Assembly: GCA_034111645.1 (NCBI GenBank)
Contig: JAWUWW010000022.1
Location: 1-64,000, forward strand
Direction: 5' to 3'
DNA: 64,000 bases
Origin: CANLBN01 sp034111645
Lineage (GTDB): Bacteria > Pseudomonadota > Gammaproteobacteria > Pseudomonadales > Cellvibrionaceae
In this document: piece by piece, positions 54,447 through 62,429 of the stretch
Layout of the letters: each line of letters begins with the position of its first letter
How positions within the stretch are numbered: position 1 is the stretch's first letter
Notes under the pieces: generated by a model
What the model saw: only the letters and a program-made list of their open reading frames with translations
Databases searched by the model: none
Told to the model about the DNA's origin: nothing
Translations under genes and position numbers: made by a program

Positions 54447-56897
54447 TTAGCATTTTATTTTTTCCATCGCAGAGTCATAAACTGACCGCAGGGATGGCTT
54501 TACTTTATAGCGAACACATTCGACTTCGATTTCAAAATCAGTATTATCTAACCACGCCTTGTTTATACCGCCGTCATAGCGCACGTAACCCATAGCAACC
54601 GTTGCTCCAATTGAGTGACCGAACATACCGGCAGTTGTACGCCCAACAATTTCACCATTGGCATAAATGGGTTCTTCGTGATAACACAATGGCTCGGGAT
54701 TTACAAAAACAAAGGCAACAAAACGCTTTGTTAATAAACCCTGAGACTTTTGTTTAAGCAAAGCTTCTTTACCGATAAACCCACCTTCCTTTTCAAAGTC
54801 AGAGGCAAAGCTCAACCCTGCCTCTAGCGGTGTGTCTTCATCAGTAATATCATGCCCCCAATGGCGATAACATTTTTCTATGCGTAAAGAATTCATTGTA
54901 TGATAACCATACGGTTTAATACCAAACTCTTCACCTGCGCTTAAAATTGCATCGTATACGCTAGGGGCATACTCAGTTGAAATATAAAGTTCCCAACCTA
55001 ACTCGCCAACATAAGTGATACGGGATGCGCGCACTTTGGCATAGTGTAAATCAATTACTTTGGACGTGGCAAAAGCAAAGCCTTCGTTAGAGATATCATC
55101 ACTAGTGAGCTTACTTAATGTATCGCGAGCCCTAGGGCCCATTACTGTGACTACAGCCATTGAAGAAGTAATATCATTAATAAAGACAACTTCATCATCT
55201 ATTTTATTACGCTGCAACCAATCCATATCACGGATTTGCGTCGCCACACCCGAAATAATTAAATATTTATTTGCAGACAGTCGGGTAACAGTTACATCTG
55301 CTTCAATACCGCCGCGGTCATTGAGCCACTGCGTATAAACCATTTTACCAATATTAACAGCTATATTATTTGAACAAATTCTATTTAAGAATTTTTCTGA
55401 ATCTGGCCCCTCTACTTGATATTTAGAGAAAGAACTTTGATCAATAACACCCACTCTATTTCTGACTGCTTCGTGCTCAGCTTTATTGTTTTCAAACCAA
55501 TTTTGACGGCCAAAGGAATATTCATATTTAGGTGTTTGACCTTTATTAGCAAACCAATTAGCACGCTCCCAACCATTATCGACGCCAAACACTGCGCCTA
55601 AAGATTCAAGTTTGTCATGCAGTACTGAACGCCTTGCACCACGTGCTGTTTTGAATTGCTTAAAGGGATAATGTGTTTCGTACAATAGACCTAAAGACTC
55701 TGTGGTGCGATCATATAAATAGCGCTCATTACTTTGAAAAGGCATATTACGACGAATATCAACGTCCCATAAATCACGCGGAGAATGTCCTTTTTGTATC
55801 CACTGAGCTAACATTTTTCCGGCGCCGCCAGCAGACTGAATACCAACTGAATTAAAGCCTGCTGCAACAAAATAATTTTTCAATTCAGGTGCTTCACCTA
55901 ACTGATAACGGTCATCAGGTGTAAACGATTCTGGGCCATTAAAAAATACTTGCAAACCGGTTCGCTCTAAAATTGGCAAGCGCTGCATTGCCGCTTCTAA
56001 ATAAGGCTCTAAATGATCAAAATCGTCTGGCAATTCATCAAAAGAAAAATCATCAGGGATGCCATCCATGCCCCAAGGCTTTGCATTGGGTTCAAACATA
56101 CCGATTAATAATTTACCCGCATCAGGTTTATAGTAACAACATCCATCCATATCACGCATGGTTGGTAGTCCACTGGTCAGGTCTGGGATGTTTTCGGTGA
56201 CAACATAAAAATGCTCAGCGGCGTGAAGAGGCACATTAACACCCGCCTTACGACCAAATTCACGCGCCCACATACCCGCACAATTAACAACATATTCTGC
56301 ATCGATATCACCATGCTCGGTAATAACACCTTCCACTTTTCCAGCGCGAGTTTTGACGTCCAAAACTTTTGTGTTTTCAAAAATCTTAGCTCCGCCCATA
56401 CGCGCACCTTTAGCTAAGGCTTGCGTTACATCAACGGGACTTGCCATGCCATCCATTGGCAAGTGAATAGCGCCAATCACATCATCGGTATTTAACAAAG
56501 GCCACATTTCTTTAGCCGCTTCGGGGCTAATCAAGTCACAGGGAAAGCCCGCAACTTTTGCCATAGACGCGCCGCGTTTAATTTCTGCTAAGCGTTCTTT
56601 ATTGGTCGCAATTGTTAAGGAACCATTGCGGACAAAACCAGTTGCTTGACCCGTTTCAGACTCTAATTGCTCGTAAAGACTCGCGCTATAATTAGCCAGC
56701 ATGGACATGTTATAACTTGCGCGAAGTGTAGGCACCAAACCAGCTGCATGCCATGTTGTCCCACTAGTTAAGGTCTTACGTTCTAGCAATACAACATCAG
56801 TGATACCTAATTTTGTTAAATGGTACGCAATGCTACAACCGATAACACCACCGCCAACAATGACAACCTGTGCTGATGAGGGTAATTGTTTTTCCAT
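54447..56897 (-). CDS. Dimethylglycine/sarcosine-dehydrogenase-type flavoprotein (FAD oxidoreductase + GcvT-like domain)
   Basis: 816 residues. An N-terminal DAO-type FAD domain (VVIVGGGVIGCSIAYHL, about 11-27) includes SGTTWHAAGL, whose His50 matches the covalent-FAD histidine of dimethylglycine and sarcosine dehydrogenases. A GcvT-type folate-binding half starts near 430 (VIDQSSFSKYQVEGPDSEKFLNRI in pieces; YVGELGWELYIS; AGLSFASDF). The enzymes oxidise an N-methyl group, give electrons to ETF, and load the carbon on THF. Which N-methyl compound is used cannot be read off: dimethylglycine, sarcosine or N-methyltaurine are possible. ATG at 56897 is preferred over a GTG six bases earlier. Neighbours folD, purU and etfBA fit. 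Confidence 0.9.
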   Translation of the reverse strand: MEKQLPSSAQVVIVGGGVIGCSIAYHLTKLGITDVVLLERKTLTSGTTWHAAGLVPTLRASYNMSMLANYSASLYEQLESETGQATGFVRNGSLTIATNKERLAEIKRGASMAKVAGFPCDLISPEAAKEMWPLLNTDDVIGAIHLPMDGMASPVDVTQALAKGARMGGAKIFENTKVLDVKTRAGKVEGVITEHGDIDAEYVVNCAGMWAREFGRKAGVNVPLHAAEHFYVVTENIPDLTSGLPTMRDMDGCCYYKPDAGKLLIGMFEPNAKPWGMDGIPDDFSFDELPDDFDHLEPYLEAAMQRLPILERTGLQVFFNGPESFTPDDRYQLGEAPELKNYFVAAGFNSVGIQSAGGAGKMLAQWIQKGHSPRDLWDVDIRRNMPFQSNERYLYDRTTESLGLLYETHYPFKQFKTARGARRSVLHDKLESLGAVFGVDNGWERANWFANKGQTPKYEYSFGRQNWFENNKAEHEAVRNRVGVIDQSSFSKYQVEGPDSEKFLNRICSNNIAVNIGKMVYTQWLNDRGGIEADVTVTRLSANKYLIISGVATQIRDMDWLQRNKIDDEVVFINDITSSMAVVTVMGPRARDTLSKLTSDDISNEGFAFATSKVIDLHYAKVRASRITYVGELGWELYISTEYAPSVYDAILSAGEEFGIKPYGYHTMNSLRIEKCYRHWGHDITDEDTPLEAGLSFASDFEKEGGFIGKEALLKQKSQGLLTKRFVAFVFVNPEPLCYHEEPIYANGEIVGRTTAGMFGHSIGATVAMGYVRYDGGINKAWLDNTDFEIEVECVRYKVKPSLRSVYDSAMEKIKC

Positions 56898-56965
56898 TAA
56901 CACAACTCTACGTTTCTTAATTAATATTAAAAATGCCTTATTAAAAAAGTTTATTCTTAAAAGAA

Positions 56966-57820
56966 TTAATTAAAAACAATTGTTTTATTTCCATGCACTA
57001 AAATTTGGTCTTCAAGATGCGCCCGAAGACCACGCGCCAAAACTGTTTTCTCGACATCTTTTCCAAGCCTTACTAAATCTTCGACGCTATTACTATGATT
57101 TACACGAACAACATCTTGATCAATGATCGGCCCTTCATCTAATTGTTCTGTGACATAGTGACAAGTGGCACCAATCAGTTTAACGCCACGAAGTGATGCT
57201 TGATGATATGGCTGCCCGCCGATAAAGGACGGCAAAAAACTATGGTGGATATTAATAACTTGGTGACGATATTTTTCACATAAAGTCTCTGGAAAAATTT
57301 GCATATAACGAGCAAGCACTATGCAATCAGTATTATAGCTATCAACTAATCGCTCTACTTCTGCAAAGCCAAGTGCTTTATTTTCTTTTTCAATCACGAC
57401 GTGATGATAAGGAATACCATAAAACTCAGTTAAACCTCGCAAATCATTATGATTAGAAATCACACACGCAATATCGCAGTTCATATCGCCGCTTTTCCAG
57501 CGATCTAGCAAATCGGATAAACAATGAGAACCTTTGCTGACCATTAAGATGACACGTTTTGGTTTCTCACTATCGACGACACGCAAATTCATTTGTAATT
57601 CTTTAACCAACGGTTGAAATTTTTCTCTTAGTACATCTACACCAAACGAAAGTGAATCTGCATTCACTTCTAGACGTGAAAAAAAACGCTTACTATCAAT
57701 ATCTGAATGTTGCGACGCTTCTGATATCCAGCCTCCATGCTCTCTAATTAAGCTGCCCACTTTTGATACAATACCCGTCTGATCAGGGCAATCTAAAATC
57801 AAACGATAAGTTTGAGCCAT
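56966..57820 (-). CDS. purU: Formyltetrahydrofolate deformylase PurU
   Basis: 284 residues. An N-terminal ACT domain (YRLILDCPDQTGIVSKVGSLIREHGGWI) is followed by a formyltransferase-fold hydrolase domain with INIHHSFLPSFIGGQPYHQA, GATCHYVTEQLDEGPIIDQDV and the conserved catalytic His and Asp. It splits 10-formyl-THF into formate and THF, releasing folate when much C1 is loaded. It sits 68 bp upstream of the demethylase gene in the same orientation, a pairing common in sarcosine and betaine catabolic clusters. Confidence 0.96.
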   Translation of the reverse strand: MAQTYRLILDCPDQTGIVSKVGSLIREHGGWISEASQHSDIDSKRFFSRLEVNADSLSFGVDVLREKFQPLVKELQMNLRVVDSEKPKRVILMVSKGSHCLSDLLDRWKSGDMNCDIACVISNHNDLRGLTEFYGIPYHHVVIEKENKALGFAEVERLVDSYNTDCIVLARYMQIFPETLCEKYRHQVINIHHSFLPSFIGGQPYHQASLRGVKLIGATCHYVTEQLDEGPIIDQDVVRVNHSNSVEDLVRLGKDVEKTVLARGLRAHLEDQILVHGNKTIVFN

Positions 57821-58103
57821 TTTGTTTAAATCTCCAAAAACAATGCTTAAAATTTAAAGCAGCACCCGTATTTTATTAATATGCGCAAGATTTTTTGCAC
57901 GAGCAAGAATTTTTTTGAAAATAGAGCTAACAAGCCCTTCTCTCATATATTAATTAAGATCGATAGATACAAAAAAGAATAACAATATTTAATAAGCCTC
58001 TTAAAACTAATTAAATGACCGATTAAGTAGCTACTCTTTAATTGCCTAATGTGAACAAATCTCTACGAAATAAAATAACTAACGAAAATAGTTCTAAAGT
58101 AAT

Positions 58104-59051
58104 TTACAGCTTTGATTCTAATTCTGGCAGCACCTCAAATAAATCTGCAACAAGACCGTAATCGGCAACATTAAAAATAGGAGCGTCTTCATCTTTATTA
58201 ATAGCAACTATGATTTTAGAGTCTTTCATACCTGCTAAATGTTGAATAGCGCCAGAAATACCCACCGCAATATACAAATCTGGTGCAACAATTTTACCTG
58301 TTTGACCAACCTGCATATCGTTAGCAACATAACCTGCATCAACGGCAGCACGCGAGGCTCCAATCGCAGCACCAAGTTTGTCGGCTACGGCCTCTAACAT
58401 TTTAAAATTGTCAGCAGACTGCATGCCACGCCCACCCGAAATAACAATCCGAGCATTGCTGAGCTCAGGCCGATCGGACTCAACAACCGTTTCACTAATA
58501 AAACGTGATACGCCCAAATCGACGGCATCTTTTAGTTTCTCAACTAAGGCAGTGCCGCCGGTTAACGACGCAGCATCAAAAGCTGAGGTGCGAACCGTCA
58601 TCACTTTTACTACATCGCCACTTTTAACTGTCTCTAATGCATTACCTGCATAAATAGGATGAACGAATGTATCGGTATTAACTATGTCGATAACATCAGA
58701 AATTTGAGCGACATCAAGTAATGCTGCTATTCTGGGCAGACTATTTTTTGCCGTTGTCGTTGAAGGCGCCATTAAATAGGTAAATGATTTTTCATTCACT
58801 AACTCTACTAAATAAGGAGCAAGATTTTCGGGCAGTTGTTTTTCTAATGCTGGACAGTCTGCCAACAAGACTTCATTAATGCCGTCGATAGCACATGCTG
58901 ATTCAGCAACTGATGAACAGTTATAGCCTGCAATCAATAAGCTGATTTTACAGTCTGCTTTTTGTGCAAGCACTTTTGCGGCGGATAATACATTTGCCGT
59001 TGCAGCCTGGAGCTCTTCATTATTGTGCTCTGCGATCACAAGAATACTCAT
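58104..59051 (-). CDS. etfA: Electron transfer flavoprotein alpha subunit
   Basis: 315 residues. The N-terminal part binds the partner; the C-terminal FAD domain reads RIVISGGRGMQSADNFKMLEAVADKLGAAIGASRAAVDAGYV, QVGQTGKIVAPDLYIAVGISGAIQHLAGM, and VAINKDEDAPIFNVADYGLVADLFE. EtfAB takes electrons from FAD dehydrogenases and passes them to ETF-quinone oxidoreductase (not in window). Its start overlaps the etfB stop by one base (TAATG). Its nearness to the dimethylglycine-type dehydrogenase names the likely electron donor. Confidence 0.97.
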   Translation of the reverse strand: MSILVIAEHNNEELQAATANVLSAAKVLAQKADCKISLLIAGYNCSSVAESACAIDGINEVLLADCPALEKQLPENLAPYLVELVNEKSFTYLMAPSTTTAKNSLPRIAALLDVAQISDVIDIVNTDTFVHPIYAGNALETVKSGDVVKVMTVRTSAFDAASLTGGTALVEKLKDAVDLGVSRFISETVVESDRPELSNARIVISGGRGMQSADNFKMLEAVADKLGAAIGASRAAVDAGYVANDMQVGQTGKIVAPDLYIAVGISGAIQHLAGMKDSKIIVAINKDEDAPIFNVADYGLVADLFEVLPELESKL

Positions 59052-59797
59052 TATATAGCTCCTTCTGTTTTCAATTTATCAATCAACTCATCCACATTAC
59101 CAAGCTTTTCTCCCGCACTGCGCACTGGTGGATTTTGTACTGATATCGTCGAGAGCCTTGGGGAAATATCAATGCCTAGGTCAGCAACTGATATACTTTC
59201 AATAGGTTTACGCTTTGCCTTCATTAAATTGGGCAAAGATACGTAACGTGGTTCATTTAAACGTAAGTCAGCAGTAATAACAGCTGGAAGTTTAAGAGCG
59301 ACTTTTTGTAAGCCACTATCAATTTCACGCGTGACAATGACTTCACCCCCCTCAAAGGCTAGCTCAGATGCAAACGTACCCTGAGGCATACCTGATAAAG
59401 CCGCTAACATTTGGCCGGTTTGATTATTATCACCGTCAATGGACTGCTTGCCAAAAATGACTAAGCCAGGTTTTTCTTTTTCGACCATGGCATTAAATAA
59501 CTTAGCGATTGCTAATGGTTGTGTTATCTCTTCTGTGGCTATATGTATCGCGCGATCAGCACCGAGAGCCAAAGCAGTTCGCAACTGCTCTTTGCAACTA
59601 TCGGGTCCAACGCTTACGGCAACAACTTCAGTCGCAATGCCCTTCTCTTTTAAACGCAAAGCCTCTTCAATAGCAATTTCACAAAACGGGTTAACAACCA
59701 TCTTTAATTTTTCGACATCGACAGCCGAATTATCGGCTTTGATTCGTACTTTGATATAAGCGTCAACTACTCGCTTTACTCCAACCAAGATTTTCAT
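59051..59797 (-). CDS. etfB: Electron transfer flavoprotein beta subunit
   Basis: 248 residues. MKILVGVKRVVDAYIKVRIK, the AMP-binding and dehydrogenase-recognition parts (FCEIAIEEALRLKE, GKQSIDGDNNQTGQMLAALSGMPQ), and the C-terminal PRYVSLPNLMKAKRKPIE are all canonical. The ATG at 59797 is preceded by TGAGGTT five or six bases upstream; the frame extends to 59851 with sequence not found in the family. First gene of the etfBA pair, transcribed toward purU; its promoter lies in the long spacer to the right. Confidence 0.97.
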   Translation of the reverse strand: MKILVGVKRVVDAYIKVRIKADNSAVDVEKLKMVVNPFCEIAIEEALRLKEKGIATEVVAVSVGPDSCKEQLRTALALGADRAIHIATEEITQPLAIAKLFNAMVEKEKPGLVIFGKQSIDGDNNQTGQMLAALSGMPQGTFASELAFEGGEVIVTREIDSGLQKVALKLPAVITADLRLNEPRYVSLPNLMKAKRKPIESISVADLGIDISPRLSTISVQNPPVRSAGEKLGNVDELIDKLKTEGAI

Positions 59798-60528
59798 AAC
59801 AACCTCATTTTGTTTGGCATTTAACTGAAGGCAGAAGAAATAAAATTTCAAATAATTGCTTATAAATGAAATTTGCTATATAAATTTCACGCGAATACTG
59901 CTGTCAATTCTAGTGTTTGTCAATGACTTCTTATTGCGTATCAAATGTGTAATTTTAGACTGATGAAGCATCAAATACTTGAAGCTATCGGGTATAAATT
60001 CAAACACTATTGAAAATTTTAAAGTTAAAGCGGAAAATTTTGCAACTAAATAAGAATAATAAAATTATTTTTTATAAGTTTATTAGCTATAGAGCTATTA
60101 TAACTTAAAATTATCAATGATTAATGCACCGGTACTGGGCAAAAGATAAATAATCAAGAAGTGACAAAGAACCAGACCGAAGTTAAAGGTGATGTTAAAA
60201 GGCATATAACTATTTATTTTGCCTTTATCTGACAGATTCAAAGGTTTAGCAGGATAAATTAGTTATATTTTTACCTGTTTACGAACCAGCATAGTGCATT
60301 TAGAGTTAGTAGCACCAAAAGAATGAAAATAACAATATCTCTTCTGGACCAATAGCCATAACCAAACTGATACCCTTATCAATAGTTTAAATATTGTATA
60401 TTGTGATTTGTACATACATTAAAAGCTAAAAAAATTCTATGGAATTGATAATAAGGATTATAAATGATATAAAAAATCGATATCATTGAATACCAATCAC
60501 AATAAAAATCACAGAGGCGATAATCATA
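59798..60528. other. Divergent spacer between etfB and tauA
   Basis: About 730 bp, AT-rich, no gene found in any frame that I can support. It must hold promoters for etfBA and for the ABC transporter. Near 60395-60415 a TGTATATTGTGATTTGTACA sequence is an imperfect palindrome, the only operator-like site noticed. Confidence 0.4.
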
Positions 60529-61503
60529 ATGAAACCAATAAAAAATATCTTAAAGCTTGCATCTACAGTTGCTCTAACGGGAACATTAGCAACATCTGCT
60601 GTAGCAGATGTAAATGTTGCTTATTTTCTTGAGTGGGCGACACCAAACCAAATTGCTAAAGTTGAAAAAGCTTATGACGAAGCTATAGGTGAAAAAGTTA
60701 ACTGGATCAACTTTGCAAGCGGTGGCGCGATGACTGAAGCTATGCTTGCTGGCGATATCGACATTGCTTACAGCCAAGGTCTTGCGCCTTTTGTTAATGC
60801 TATTAATGCTAATGCACCGATTAAAATGGTCGCTATTGCAGTTGCTTATGGTGCTGCAGACGATTGTATTGTTAGCACTAAAACCGGTATAACTAGTGCT
60901 AATGCATATGAGCTAGAAGGCAAGTCTGTTGCCGTTCCTCTAAACACAATGGCTGACTTTGGTTTTCGTGTAACCATGGGACATCTAGGTGTTGACCTAA
61001 GCAAAGTAACCATCGTGGACCAAGAACCGGCAGATGCGGCTGTATCTTTAGTTGATGGTGCCGTAGCAATGGCTTGTGGCTATGGTGAAAACTCGCTATC
61101 TAAAATGAAGCAAGTAGGAAAGCCAATGCTTACCGTAGCAGAGAAAAAAGCTGCTGGTATATCAAGCTTTGACATTGTATCTGTTACAGAAAAATTTGCT
61201 CAAGAAAAACCCGAAGCATTACGCCTCTTTTTAGAAGTTACTGAAGAAGCAAATACTGCGTTTGCAAAAGATCGGTCAAAAATTGGTATTATTGCTGATG
61301 ATGCGGGCTTAACTATTGATAAAGCTGAAGCTCAGATGTCTGGTTTTGCATTCCCAACTGTCGACGAACAATTAACTGCATACTTTGGAAAAGACGGACG
61401 TGTCTGGGAGATGCTTCCTTTTATGGGTAAAATGTTTGCTACTGAAAATTCACCAGCAAAAGCTGATTATAGCCCTGCGGTTGATACATCTTTCATCAAA
61501 TAA
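60529..61503 (+). CDS. tauA: Taurine-type ABC transporter substrate-binding protein
   Basis: 324 residues. Signal peptide to about A26 (LATSAVA/DVNV). The mature protein is of the TauA/SsuA/NrtA type: VAYFLEWATPNQIAKVEKAYDEAIG, WINFASGGAMTEAMLAGDIDIAYSQGLAPFVNAI, LEGKSVAVPLNTMADFGFRVTMGHLGVD. Such proteins bind sulphonates (taurine), nitrate or thiamine precursors; the GGAMTEAMLAGDIDI part and overall fit favour taurine, but this is not proven. Start ATG with AGAGG about eleven bases upstream. A strong hairpin between this gene and the ATPase gene should raise its dosage relative to them. Confidence 0.85.
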   Translation: MKPIKNILKLASTVALTGTLATSAVADVNVAYFLEWATPNQIAKVEKAYDEAIGEKVNWINFASGGAMTEAMLAGDIDIAYSQGLAPFVNAINANAPIKMVAIAVAYGAADDCIVSTKTGITSANAYELEGKSVAVPLNTMADFGFRVTMGHLGVDLSKVTIVDQEPADAAVSLVDGAVAMACGYGENSLSKMKQVGKPMLTVAEKKAAGISSFDIVSVTEKFAQEKPEALRLFLEVTEEANTAFAKDRSKIGIIADDAGLTIDKAEAQMSGFAFPTVDEQLTAYFGKDGRVWEMLPFMGKMFATENSPAKADYSPAVDTSFIK

Positions 61504-61521
61504 GCAGTCTTTAAGAAATAT

Positions 61522-61553
61522 AGGCAGATTGCAGTAACTGCATCTGCCTTTTG
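61522..61553 (+). terminator. Attenuating hairpin between tauA and tauB
   Basis: AGGCAGATTGCAG (61522-61534) pairs with CTGCATCTGCCT (61538-61549) with a single bulged base and a three-base loop, followed by TTTT. It lies about 20 bp after tauA. Probably partial termination, since the ATPase gene follows in the same direction. Confidence 0.85.
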
Positions 61554-61632
61554 ATATTTTAATAATAAAAAAGTACTAAAATCCCGAGATTCATTTTTGG
61601 GTTTCAAATGACCACATCTCTCATGGTGACTT

Positions 61633-62427
61633 ATGTCAGACCTCGTTTCAGATAACCTCAACATGATATTTAATGTATCTACAGGTGGTACAGTTCATGC
61701 CCTCAAAGATGTTAGCTTTACCTTAAAAAAAGGCGAGCTACTATCCGTTCTGGGTCCATCTGGCTGTGGTAAGACAACCTTATTAAATATCATTGCAGGT
61801 TTTATAAGACCAACTAGCGGCAGGTTAGAGTTAGACGGAGAAGAAATAAATGGTCCAGGCGTAAACCGTGGGATGGTGTTTCAACAAGGAGCTTTATTTG
61901 AGTGGTTAACAGTTGCTGAAAATGTAGCTTTTGGACTTGAGATTAAGAAAACAGATACCGCTATTATTAATAAAAAAGTCGAAGAATGGCTCGAAATCGT
62001 TGGTCTTGCAGGTTTCGGACACGTTCCAACCTATCAATTGTCAGGTGGTATGCAACAGCGTGTCGCATTAGCCCGCTGCTTGATAAACGATCCAGATTTG
62101 ATCCTTATGGATGAACCATTAGGTGCTCTTGACGCTCTTACACGCGAAAAAATGCAATCTCTTGTGTTAAAAATTTGGAAAGAGACCGGTAAAACAATCA
62201 TGATCATCACCCACTCAGTTGAAGAGGCGCTGCTATTGGGCGAGCGATTATTTGTGATGGCGCCAAGGCCTGGACGCCTTCATAAGGAATATCATCTGCC
62301 TTTTGCTGAGCAAGGTCTGACTCAAGATCTCAGAGTGATTAAAGGCACTAAAGAATTTGGTGAAAAACGCGAAGAGATTCTCTCCATGATCTGGAACATG
62401 GAAGAAGAAATAATGGGGCAGGTATAA
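61633..62427 (+). CDS. tauB: ABC transporter ATPase, TauB/SsuB type
   Basis: 264 residues. Walker A GPSGCGKT at 41-48, Q-loop MVFQQGALFEWLTVAENVAFGL, signature LSGGMQQRVALARCL, Walker B LILMDEPLGALDALT, and switch His in IMIITHSVEEAL. The sequence is of the nitrate/sulphonate/taurine importer group. The C-terminal 50 residues (GRLHKEYHLPFAEQGL onward) are typical of it. The stop is two bases before the permease start, so the two are coupled. Confidence 0.93.
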   Translation: MSDLVSDNLNMIFNVSTGGTVHALKDVSFTLKKGELLSVLGPSGCGKTTLLNIIAGFIRPTSGRLELDGEEINGPGVNRGMVFQQGALFEWLTVAENVAFGLEIKKTDTAIINKKVEEWLEIVGLAGFGHVPTYQLSGGMQQRVALARCLINDPDLILMDEPLGALDALTREKMQSLVLKIWKETGKTIMIITHSVEEALLLGERLFVMAPRPGRLHKEYHLPFAEQGLTQDLRVIKGTKEFGEKREEILSMIWNMEEEIMGQV

Positions 62428-62429
62428 TT

